From NCBI GenBank assembly GCA_945871335.1, contig CAMBWM010000016.1:1-17122 (forward strand): a stretch of 17,122 nucleotides of DNA. The letters are read 5' to 3'. Made by a program: the position numbers and the translations under genes. The notes beneath the pieces were generated by a model. It had not been told where the DNA came from. It searched no databases and saw only the letters and a program-made list of their open reading frames with translations. Position 1 is the stretch's first letter, and every line of letters starts with the position of its first letter. Shown here one piece after another: positions 1 to 6,839 of this stretch. Source of the stretch: Polaromonas sp. YR568. Lineage in GTDB: Bacteria; Pseudomonadota; Gammaproteobacteria; Burkholderiales; Burkholderiaceae.

Positions 1-563
1 GCAAAGCGCGTAGGTTCAGCCAGCAGCCGGCGGGCATAGCCGTCTGCCACACGCTGAAAAAAAGCCAGCGGCTGCGACTCAAATTTGTCCGGCACACGGG
101 CACCAGCAAGTCGCTTGGCAGCCTCTTCGGGTGACAGGTCAAACCAGACTGTCAGAGCAGGCTGCACCAGCGATGCCTGGTCAGCCTTTGTTTGCACCAT
201 GCGCTCGAGTTGGCTCAGCACCCCTTCATCAAAGCCGCGGCCACCGCCCTGGTAGGCAAAAGTCGCGTCTGTAAAACGGTCGCATAAGACGACATCGCCA
301 CGCCCCAGCGCAGGCAGGATGACGCAGCCCAGGTGGTCACGGCGGGCCGCAAACATCAGTAAAGCTTCAGTCAAAGGGTCCATAGCATCCTGCAGCACCA
401 GCGAACGCAGCTTCTCCGCCAAAGGCGTACCGCCGGGCTCCCGGGTCAGTGTGACAGCCCTGCCCTGCGCCTTGAAGGCTTGTGCCAAGGCACTGATGTG
501 GGTGGACTTTCCAGCACCATCAATGCCTTCAAAACTGATAAAAAGGCCGGACGGCACGCTCAC
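1..563 (-). CDS. tmk: Thymidylate kinase, C-terminal end cut by the window edge
   Basis: Phosphorylates dTMP to dTDP with ATP in the cytoplasm, an essential step of dTTP synthesis. About 187 residues are visible of the usual 200-215, and the end lies beyond position 1. The P-loop [11 protein letters not shown] is at about residues 12-22. It is followed by [14 protein letters not shown] (the dTMP-binding region) and [16 protein letters not shown], the family's DR-x-AYQG segment. The start must be GTG. The mltG stop codon at 567-569 is in frame with tmk, and no ATG lies between it and the P-loop; GTG at 563 or GTG at 557 are the only candidates. I chose 563, which leaves only three bases after the mltG stop, so translational coupling is likely. 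In beta-proteobacteria holB often follows tmk, but that would be outside this window. Confidence 0.95.
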   Translation of the reverse strand, partial: MSVPSGLFISFEGIDGAGKSTHISALAQAFKAQGRAVTLTREPGGTPLAEKLRSLVLQDAMDPLTEALLMFAARRDHLGCVILPALGRGDVVLCDRFTDATFAYQGGGRGFDEGVLSQLERMVQTKADQASLVQPALTVWFDLSPEEAAKRLAGARVPDKFESQPLAFFQRVADGYARRLLAEPTRF

Positions 564-566
564 GGT

Positions 567-1574
567 TCAGCGACCCCGTATGTATTTGTTCACGGCACGG
601 TTGTGCTCTTCCAGCGTGACGCTGAACTGGCTGCTGCCATCGCCCCGGGCCACAAAGTACAAGGCATCGGTTCGGGCCGGTTTCACAGCCGCCAGCAGCG
701 CTGCGCGTCCGGGCATGGCTATGGGTGATGGCGGCAAACCGGCGCGGGTGTAGGTGTTGTAAGGCGTGTCTGTCAGCAGATCACGCTTGCGCAGATTGCC
801 ATCAAAGGCTTCACCCATGCCGTAAATCACAGTGGGGTCTGTCTGCAGCAGCATGCCTATGCGCAAGCGGTTGCTGAAAACACCGCCTATGGTGGCCCGG
901 TCGCCGGGTTTACCGGTTTCTTTTTCGACAATGCTGGCCAAGATCAATGCCTGATCTGCCGATTGCAGCGGGGTGTCCGGGCTGCGCTGCGCCCAGGCGC
1001 TGGCCAGACGTTTGTCCATGGCACGGGCGGCGCGCTGGAGAATGGCCAGGTCGCTGCTTCCTTTGGCGTAGGTGTAGGTGTCCGGAAAAAAACGACCCTC
1101 AGGGTGCAAGCCGGGTTTGCCAATTTTGGCCATGATCGCTTCAGCACTCATGCCCTGCGTGTCCGGGCGCAGCTGCTCAGCGTTTTGCAGTGCTGTGAGG
1201 ACCTGCTTGAAGTTCCAGCCCTCGGGCAGGCTGATGGTTTTGAGCGTTTCTTCCCCACGCACCAGCATGCGCAGCAAACTGCGCGGGGTGGTACCGGGGG
1301 TAATTTCATAGCTGCCAGCGCGAATCTGGCGGGACTGAGCTGACAAGCGAAACCAGCCATAAAGCCAGTTCGACGAGGTTTGCACGCCGCTGGCCACCAC
1401 GACCTGCGCCAACTCACGGCCACGCGTGCCTGGCTCAATCTCCAAGTCCACCACCAGGCTGCCACGCAAGGGCTGCAGCGTCAGGGGAGCGTTGAGCCAC
1501 CACAGCGCCGCACTGGAAAAAAGCAGGCCAACGGCCAACACCAGCAAGAACAAACCCGACAAGAAACGACGCAC
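567..1574 (-). CDS. mltG: Endolytic murein transglycosylase MltG (YceG family)
   Basis: Inner-membrane lytic transglycosylase that cuts nascent glycan strands and is thought to set peptidoglycan strand length. At 335 residues it is close to the usual size. A single N-terminal membrane helix spans about residues 5-27. A LysM-like part (about 40-110) follows, then the YceG catalytic domain, with PEGRFFPDTY near 158-167 and the hallmark SIVEKET at 214-220, which carries the catalytic glutamate. The motifs LLQTDPTVIYG (242-252) and YNTY-x-GLPPSPI (272-285) are also typical. The start is GTG at 1574, with AAGGTGG about seven bases upstream as ribosome binding site. The gene diverges from ygfZ across 58 bp and is followed within three bases by tmk, so the two probably form one transcription unit. 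Confidence 0.95.
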   Translation of the reverse strand: MRRFLSGLFLLVLAVGLLFSSAALWWLNAPLTLQPLRGSLVVDLEIEPGTRGRELAQVVVASGVQTSSNWLYGWFRLSAQSRQIRAGSYEITPGTTPRSLLRMLVRGEETLKTISLPEGWNFKQVLTALQNAEQLRPDTQGMSAEAIMAKIGKPGLHPEGRFFPDTYTYAKGSSDLAILQRAARAMDKRLASAWAQRSPDTPLQSADQALILASIVEKETGKPGDRATIGGVFSNRLRIGMLLQTDPTVIYGMGEAFDGNLRKRDLLTDTPYNTYTRAGLPPSPIAMPGRAALLAAVKPARTDALYFVARGDGSSQFSVTLEEHNRAVNKYIRGR

Positions 1575-1593
1575 CAGAGGTCCACCTTAGGAA

Positions 1594-1626
1594 AAGACAC
1601 CATTAAAACCTGTTGGCTATGATAAT
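1594..1626 (+). promoter_or_regulatory. Candidate sigma-70 promoter of ygfZ, placed almost on its start codon
   Basis: AAGACA (1594-1599), an 18-bp spacer and TATGAT (1618-1623) resemble a sigma-70 promoter. The overlapping GATAAT (1621-1626) is an alternative -10 box. Transcription would begin at about 1630-1633, and the ygfZ ATG is at 1633. No Shine-Dalgarno sequence is visible before that ATG. The mRNA may therefore be leaderless or nearly so. The call rests on hexamer matching only, and mltG must have its own leftward promoter in the same 58-bp gap. Confidence 0.35.
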
Positions 1627-1632
1627 TCAGCC

Positions 1633-2586
1633 ATGCTTACATCTACTTCTACAGCGCCCCCAACCTTGCCAGCCTGGAGTTTCTCGGGTCAGCTCGAGCT
1701 CAATCACATGGGCGTGATTCGCGTGTCAGGTGAAGATGCCGCCACTTTTTTACAGGGCCAGCTGACCCAGGATGTGCTTCAGGCAAGCCTGGACGAGGCT
1801 AGGCTTGCGGCCTTTTGCAATGCCAAAGGGCGCATGCAGGCCAGCTTTATCGTCTTCAAACGCAGCCCTCAAGAAGTGCTCCTAGTCTGTAGCCGCGACT
1901 TGCTGGCCACCACGCTCAAGCGCTTGTCAATGTTTGTATTGCGCGCCAAAGCCAAACTCAGCGACGCCACGCCGGAGTTCAGCCTGATCGGTCTGATGGG
2001 TGACGCGGTCGCATTGCAGGGCGCAGACGGCCGGCAGACCTGGGCTAAAACCGATGCCGGACCGGCCAATGTCGTGGTACTCCCCGGGGGGGCAGGTGTA
2101 TTACGCGCTTTTTGGTGTGCCCCGGTAGGTACGCCCCTTCCTGATAGCCCGGCCATCACGCCGCAAGCCTGGGGCTGGGTCAGTGTGCGGTCGGGAGTTG
2201 CCATGCTCACACAGCCTATTTTTGAAGCATTTGTGCCGCAAATGCTGAACTACGAATCAGTTGGCGGCGTGAGCTTCAAAAAAGGCTGCTACCCCGGCCA
2301 GGAGGTGGTCGCACGGAGCCAGTTTCGCGGCACGCTCAAGCGTCGCGCCTATCTGGCCCACTCTGAGGCGGCGCTGCGCAGTGGTCAGGAAATTTTTAAC
2401 AGCGCAGACCCCGACCAACCCTGTGGCCTGGTGGCAGCCGCCTGCAGCGCGCCCGATGGCGGTTTCGACGCGATCATTTCCATTCAAACCTCTGCGGCCG
2501 CCAGCGGCAGTCTGCACGCCAGCTCTGCCGGTGGCGCAACCTTGAGCTTGCTGCCACTGCCCTACCCCTTGCTCGAAGACATTTAA
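1633..2586 (+). CDS. ygfZ: Folate-binding protein YgfZ (Fe-S cluster maintenance)
   Basis: A 317-residue cytoplasmic protein of the GcvT-like YgfZ family, which binds tetrahydrofolate and supports the assembly or repair of certain Fe-S enzymes such as MiaB. The family signature KGCYPGQE is at residues 217-224 with the conserved Cys219. The FLQGQLTQDV segment (39-48) and the C-terminal barrel part are also present. ATG at 1633 is favoured because it places FLQGQ at the same distance from the N-terminus as in E. coli YgfZ. The next ATG (1708) would remove about 25 residues that lead into the first strand. There is no ribosome binding site before 1633, and a -10-like box sits about ten bases away. 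The stop is nine bases before the NRDE gene, so the two are probably cotranscribed. Confidence 0.93.
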   Translation: MLTSTSTAPPTLPAWSFSGQLELNHMGVIRVSGEDAATFLQGQLTQDVLQASLDEARLAAFCNAKGRMQASFIVFKRSPQEVLLVCSRDLLATTLKRLSMFVLRAKAKLSDATPEFSLIGLMGDAVALQGADGRQTWAKTDAGPANVVVLPGGAGVLRAFWCAPVGTPLPDSPAITPQAWGWVSVRSGVAMLTQPIFEAFVPQMLNYESVGGVSFKKGCYPGQEVVARSQFRGTLKRRAYLAHSEAALRSGQEIFNSADPDQPCGLVAAACSAPDGGFDAIISIQTSAAASGSLHASSAGGATLSLLPLPYPLLEDI

Positions 2587-2595
2587 TCGCTGAGC

Positions 2596-3438
2596 ATGTG
2601 CCTGCTGGTTTTAGCGCTTGGCGCCTCAGAACGCTGGCCCTTGGTGCTGGCATCGAACCGGGATGAGCACCGTGAGCGGGCTACTTTGCCGCTGGCCCGC
2701 TGGACCAGCGATCAGGGAGCCACTATTTTGTCAGGACGCGACTTGCAGGCCGGCGGCACCTGGCTGGGCTGCACGCCCGAAGGCCGCGTGGCCATGTTGA
2801 CCAATGTGCGCGAAGCCTTGCCCTTACCCGCTCGTTTGAGCCGTGGTGACCTGCCCATGCATTGGTTAAGCGGGCATATCAGCGCAACAGATTTTTTGGC
2901 CCAACACGACCCGGGCGACTACGGCGGCTGCAATTTAATCTTCGGCGACTTTGCGAGCGCCCAATGGCATTGGGCCAGCAACCGGGAATTCCAAGCCCAT
3001 GTTCCGGGCCCACCGCGAATCAAACGCAGTACCCGCTGGCACAGCCAAAGACTAAAGCCCGGAATTTACGGGCTGTCCAATGCTTTTTTAGACACGCCCT
3101 GGCCCAAGACCCTGGCACTCAAAGCCGCCATGCAAAGCGCGCTAGACAAAGCCATGGCCAGCGGCGATGAATCTGATTTATTAGATCCCCTTTGGGCGGC
3201 ATTGGCCAGCAATGAGCGCGCCCCACTGAGTGAATTACCGAACACCGGTGTTTCGGTCAGCCAAGAACATGCGCTCTCAAGCGCCTTGATTGACATACCA
3301 GAACGGGCCTATGGCACTCGCAACAGCAGTTTGCTCAGGATAGAAGCCGGCCAGATACCGAACGAATACACAGCCACGCTAAGTGAAAAGTCATGGCCCG
3401 GTGATACCGTTCGCCTGCAGTGGCAGCTGGCGGCTTGA
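2596..3438 (+). CDS. NRDE (TANGO2-like) family protein
   Basis: A 280-residue member of the NRDE family, whose eukaryotic relative is TANGO2. The biochemical role in bacteria is not settled; TANGO2-type proteins have been linked to haem and acyl-CoA/lipid handling. The protein starts Met-Cys-Leu-Leu with the nearly invariant Cys2, and the family name motif NRDE is at residues 21-24. GGTWLG (53-58), MLTNVRE (67-73) and a YGLSNAFLDTPWPK segment near 156-169 are further family blocks. The conserved Cys2 recalls N-terminal nucleophile hydrolases, but activity is not shown by the sequence. The gene follows ygfZ after nine bases without a clear ribosome binding site of its own. It converges on the thioesterase-GNAT gene with only five bases between the stop codons. 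Confidence 0.9.
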   Translation: MCLLVLALGASERWPLVLASNRDEHRERATLPLARWTSDQGATILSGRDLQAGGTWLGCTPEGRVAMLTNVREALPLPARLSRGDLPMHWLSGHISATDFLAQHDPGDYGGCNLIFGDFASAQWHWASNREFQAHVPGPPRIKRSTRWHSQRLKPGIYGLSNAFLDTPWPKTLALKAAMQSALDKAMASGDESDLLDPLWAALASNERAPLSELPNTGVSVSQEHALSSALIDIPERAYGTRNSSLLRIEAGQIPNEYTATLSEKSWPGDTVRLQWQLAA

Positions 3439-3443
3439 AACGC

Positions 3444-4334
3444 TTATCTGCCGCTCAGCAGGCTCAGGGACATTTTGATGTGTGCGAGATCGTCTTCTTC
3501 AAAGACGGCGCCAGAAGCCTGGTAACCCAGCTTTTCATAAAAGCCACTGGACGTGCATTGCGCGTGCAGCTTAACCATGCTGTCGCCACGTTGAGAGGCC
3601 AGTGCCTGCAAAGCCCGCAGTACGCCGGAGCCTAAACCGGTTCCTCGCAAACTACGTTTAACAGCCACGCGGCCTATTCTTGCCTGGTCGTTATCGCTGG
3701 GCAGCAGTCGGCCTGTGGCCACCACCTGACCCATGCCGTTGTAAGCTACCACGTGCATGGCGTTGGGGTCATGCAAATCGACCTCTGAATCCAGCGCAAT
3801 GCCTTGCTCTTCAACAAAAACCTCTATTCGCAGCTCCAAAGCGTCATCACTGAGCTCATCCCAACTGCCAGCCTTGTATCTCACGACCTGCTGACCGGCC
3901 TCAAAGTCCTCAATCACTTTGCGCAAGTCAGCCGGCACCGGGATCGGGCGCTGACTCACTGGGCTGGCAAAAACGAGGATTTGCTCGCAGCTCACCAGCA
4001 AGGTATCACCGAGAAAGACCGCTCCCTCCACAACAATCGCAGAGTTGCCGATACGGGCGCATCGCAAACGGACGTCCAGCAAGTCATCGCAATGCGCCGG
4101 GGCAAAGTACTCCAAGCTGAACTTTTTGACATACAGCTCACCACCCAGCTGGGCCATGGTCTGTTCGTACGGCAATGAAAGCGATCGCCAATATTCAGTA
4201 GCGGCCGTATCAAAATACCTCTGGAAGTGGGCATGCAAAACCACTCTGTGCGCATCAACTTCAGCCGCGCGTACACGCTGCTTGTGAGAGAAACGAAAAT
4301 CCTGTTTTGCCGTAATTACGGACTTAGGCGTCAT
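3444..4334 (-). CDS. Fusion protein: YbgC-like acyl-CoA thioesterase plus GNAT acetyltransferase
   Basis: A 296-residue protein with two different enzyme domains. Residues about 15-140 are a 4HBT hotdog thioesterase. The segment RVRAAEVDAHRVVLHAHFQRYFD (20-42) holds the catalytic Asp27 of the YbgC/4-hydroxybenzoyl-CoA thioesterase type, followed by EYFAPAHCDD. Residues about 150-292 are a GNAT N-acetyltransferase similar to ElaA, with EVFVEEQGIALDSEVD (171-186), the acetyl-CoA-binding RGTGLGSG (230-237) and FYEKLGYQ (265-272). The first half should hydrolyse an acyl-CoA and the second should transfer an acyl group from a CoA ester; substrates are unknown. The reading frame runs unbroken through the linker, so the fusion looks genuine. 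ATG at 4334 is preceded by a purine-rich AAGAAGAGA, about nine bases away. An AT-rich gap separates it from the divergent alcohol dehydrogenase gene. Confidence 0.9.
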   Translation of the reverse strand: MTPKSVITAKQDFRFSHKQRVRAAEVDAHRVVLHAHFQRYFDTAATEYWRSLSLPYEQTMAQLGGELYVKKFSLEYFAPAHCDDLLDVRLRCARIGNSAIVVEGAVFLGDTLLVSCEQILVFASPVSQRPIPVPADLRKVIEDFEAGQQVVRYKAGSWDELSDDALELRIEVFVEEQGIALDSEVDLHDPNAMHVVAYNGMGQVVATGRLLPSDNDQARIGRVAVKRSLRGTGLGSGVLRALQALASQRGDSMVKLHAQCTSSGFYEKLGYQASGAVFEEDDLAHIKMSLSLLSGR

Positions 4335-4547
4335 TGAACAGGTCTCTTCTTAATGTTTATGTAATTTAAAAAAACAAGCTGAATTTGAAGGCTGGTTTTT
4401 CATCTGCGATGCTTTTGAATACTTATTTATGATGCACTCTTTTAATTCACTTTCATCTAAGTGTAACTACTCAGTATTTATTTATACATATTGGTAACAA
4501 ATGCCATTGTGACGAGTTAAAGCGCATGATTAAAACCTAGGAAAACC
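4335..4547. promoter_or_regulatory. AT-rich divergent intergenic region
   Basis: These 213 bp between the thioesterase-GNAT gene and the alcohol dehydrogenase gene are roughly one-third G+C by eye, against clearly GC-rich genes on both sides. The region should hold both divergent promoters. Rightward, a poor pair TTGTGA (4507-4512) and TTAAAA (4530-4535) with a 17-bp spacer is possible, and AGGAAAA just before ATG 4548 serves as ribosome binding site. A small inverted repeat CACTT/AAGTG lies at 4448-4463. No reading frame or RNA gene is evident. I cannot assign a regulator. Confidence 0.35.
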
Positions 4548-5684
4548 ATGGCTCAAATCAACTACATCACTCAGATCCAGTTTGAACCCGGCGCTGTCAA
4601 GCTGCTGGGCCAGGAGTGCCAACGCGCGGGTATTACCCGGCCGCTGATCGTCACCGATGCCGGCGTCAAAGCCGCCGGTGTGCTGCAAAAAGTACTGGTC
4701 GAGCTTGGCGAGTTGCCGCTCAGCGTCTTTGACCAGACACCCTCGAACCCGACCGAAGCAGCTGTGCGCGCAGCAATAACGCTCTACGCCGCCGGCCGTT
4801 GCGACGGCCTGATTGCCGTGGGCGGCGGCAGCGCCATCGACTGCGCCAAGGGCGTGGCGATTCTGGCCACCCATGAGGGGCCGCTCAAGACCTACGCCAC
4901 CATCGAAGGCGGCTCACCCAAAATCACCGAGCGCGTGGCGCCCCTCATTGCCGTGCCCACCACCAGCGGCACCGGCAGCGAAGTCGCACGCGGCGCCATA
5001 TTGATCGTTGACGACCACCGCAAACTGGGCTTTCACTCCTGGGGCCTGGTGCCCAAAGCCGCCATCTGCGACCCTGATCTCACGCTCGGCCTCCCCCCCG
5101 GCCTGACGGCCGCCACCGGCATGGACGCTATCGCGCACTGCATGGAAACCTTCATGGCGCCGGCCTTCAACCCGCCGGCTGACGGCATCGGCCTGGACGG
5201 TCTGGAACGCGGCTGGGCCCACATCGAGCGCGCCACCCGCAACGGGCAAGACCGTGAGGCGCGCCTGAACATGATGAGCGCCTCCATGCAAGGCGCCATG
5301 GCCTTTCAAAAAGGTTTGGGCTGCGTGCATTCACTCAGCCACAGCTTGGGCGGGGTTGACCCGCGCCTGCACCACGGCACTCTGAATGCCATGTTCTTGC
5401 CGGCGGTGGTGCGCTTCAACGCCTCAGCGGAGTCCATGCAAAAAGACCGCCGCCTGGATCGCATGGCCCGCGTCATGGGCCTGGCCTCGGGCAGCGATAT
5501 TCCAGAAGCCATTCAGGCCATGAACGCCCGGCTCGGTCTGCCCAGCGGCTTGGCGGCCATGGGCGTCACACCCGAGCTGTTTGAACGCGTGATTGCCGGC
5601 GCTCTGGCCGACCATTGCCACAAGTCCAACCCGCGGATCGCCTCGGCCGATGATTACCGGGCGATGCTTCAAGCGTCGATGTGA
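4548..5684 (+). CDS. Iron-containing (group III) alcohol dehydrogenase
   Basis: A 378-residue cytoplasmic NAD(P)-dependent dehydrogenase of the Fe-ADH superfamily, which interconverts alcohols and aldehydes or ketones. The nucleotide-binding GGGSAID is at residues 92-98 and TTSGTGSE at 138-145. The four metal ligands align with those of E. coli FucO: Asp193, His197, His261 and His275, in GMDAIAHCME and GCVHSLSHSLGG with the following HH pair. Length is normal and nothing is missing. The family includes 4-hydroxybutyrate, lactaldehyde and propanediol dehydrogenases, and motifs alone do not choose between them. The gene stands alone behind an AT-rich promoter region and converges on the patatin gene with 27 bp between the stop codons and no obvious hairpin terminator. 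Confidence 0.93.
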   Translation: MAQINYITQIQFEPGAVKLLGQECQRAGITRPLIVTDAGVKAAGVLQKVLVELGELPLSVFDQTPSNPTEAAVRAAITLYAAGRCDGLIAVGGGSAIDCAKGVAILATHEGPLKTYATIEGGSPKITERVAPLIAVPTTSGTGSEVARGAILIVDDHRKLGFHSWGLVPKAAICDPDLTLGLPPGLTAATGMDAIAHCMETFMAPAFNPPADGIGLDGLERGWAHIERATRNGQDREARLNMMSASMQGAMAFQKGLGCVHSLSHSLGGVDPRLHHGTLNAMFLPAVVRFNASAESMQKDRRLDRMARVMGLASGSDIPEAIQAMNARLGLPSGLAAMGVTPELFERVIAGALADHCHKSNPRIASADDYRAMLQASM

Positions 5685-5711
5685 ACCGGCTTAGCGGCTG
5701 GCGCAAAAGAA

Positions 5712-6821
5712 TCAAAGCGGCTCGACCCGACCCATCTCCGGCTTGGCCAGCCATTCCTGCAACTCATCGGCCAGTTGCTCGCTGGCCTTCGCGGCGGCGG
5801 TCCAGACTTTGACGCGGCCGGGCAAGTCATTGCCGTAGTGTGTGAAGTCGCTGCGGTCGGGCAGCTTGCCGTTTGGTAGGCTTTGGACCCACTCGGGGTT
5901 GGGCGCGAGCAGCAGCATGTTGTCGAGAAAATCCGTGGCGCCGTGCCGCCACTTCAGGCTTTTGTCGAGCCAACCGGGCACCACGGCTTGCTGGAAATGC
6001 GGGTAGAGCACCAGGCCGGCACCTGCAGTTGAATCGCTGCGCGGCAGATGGGCGTAATCAAGGTGGAGGTGGTAGTCGGTGATGCCGCCATCCCAGTACG
6101 CGCCTGGCGGTGCGCCGGGAATGTCGTGCACGGCGCGCAGCACAAAGGGGATCGAGCAACTGGCTTGCAAAGCGGCGTTGAAGTTAGCCGCAGTGAGCTG
6201 AATTTGCCGGGTTTGGTAGTCGTCCGTGGCAAAGGGCAGGGGCGCTTCGGACGCGCCCGGTGCCGTAACTGAAAACACCACGCGCTCCAGCCATGCGCCC
6301 ATGGCCTTGCGACTGGCCACATTGGTCAAGAACGCAGCCAGATACCCCAGGGGGGTGCCAATCGGGTGTTCGCGGCCAAGCACATGACGACCGTGCGAGG
6401 TCATGACGTGTAGCCGGTACCGAGGGTGTTGCAGCACTTCATCGATGCGGCCACCGTAAAACGCTGTGAGGCTCTCACCAAACTTCTCACTCACAAAATC
6501 GGCGCTGGGCCGCTTTTGCCCGGGCTGCACTTCGTAGTGCTGGTGAATGTAGTCATGCTCCAGGTGCTCGAAGGCTTTCACTGGATCGTTCAGGCAGGCT
6601 GTGGCCATGCGCCAGGCGCCAATCGAGGCGCCCACCAGATGCACTGTCTGTGTGGATTGCGGCAGCCACTGCCCAAAAACAAAACGGTCTAGCGGCCCGA
6701 GGATCAAACCCTTGGGGCCGCCCGCCGCACCCGGCACCACGCCGATGTCTTGCGGCTGCAAGCCGTTTTGCGCGATGTGGCGGCGCGCGGTGGGGCCGGC
6801 GTGAAGGCGAAGGGCTTTCAA
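5712..6821 (-). CDS. Patatin-like phospholipase family protein
   Basis: A 369-residue protein of the patatin family of lipid acyl hydrolases. The glycine-rich oxyanion loop GAAGGPKG is at residues 31-38. The nucleophile elbow GASIG has Ser66, and the second member of the Ser-Asp dyad is Asp244 in YWDGGITDY. No signal peptide or membrane segment is seen, so the enzyme is probably cytoplasmic. The substrate (phospholipid, neutral lipid or another ester) is unknown. The start is unusual: TTG at 6821 is the only plausible start, because the tex stop codon (6840-6842) is in frame 18 bases upstream and no ATG or GTG occurs between it and the GAAGG motif region. Immediate position behind tex suggests cotranscription or readthrough. 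Confidence 0.88.
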   Translation of the reverse strand: MKALRLHAGPTARRHIAQNGLQPQDIGVVPGAAGGPKGLILGPLDRFVFGQWLPQSTQTVHLVGASIGAWRMATACLNDPVKAFEHLEHDYIHQHYEVQPGQKRPSADFVSEKFGESLTAFYGGRIDEVLQHPRYRLHVMTSHGRHVLGREHPIGTPLGYLAAFLTNVASRKAMGAWLERVVFSVTAPGASEAPLPFATDDYQTRQIQLTAANFNAALQASCSIPFVLRAVHDIPGAPPGAYWDGGITDYHLHLDYAHLPRSDSTAGAGLVLYPHFQQAVVPGWLDKSLKWRHGATDFLDNMLLLAPNPEWVQSLPNGKLPDRSDFTHYGNDLPGRVKVWTAAAKASEQLADELQEWLAKPEMGRVEPL

Positions 6822-6839
6822 ACGCTGGGATCCCGCCGT

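Noticed and set aside
4491..4510. Sigma-54 type promoter before the alcohol dehydrogenase (GG...GC pattern)
   Set aside because: The GG and GC are separated by eight bases rather than the required ten, and flanking bases do not match.
5685..5711. Bidirectional terminator between the convergent dehydrogenase and patatin genes
   Set aside because: No stable hairpin or T tract is visible in these 27 bases.
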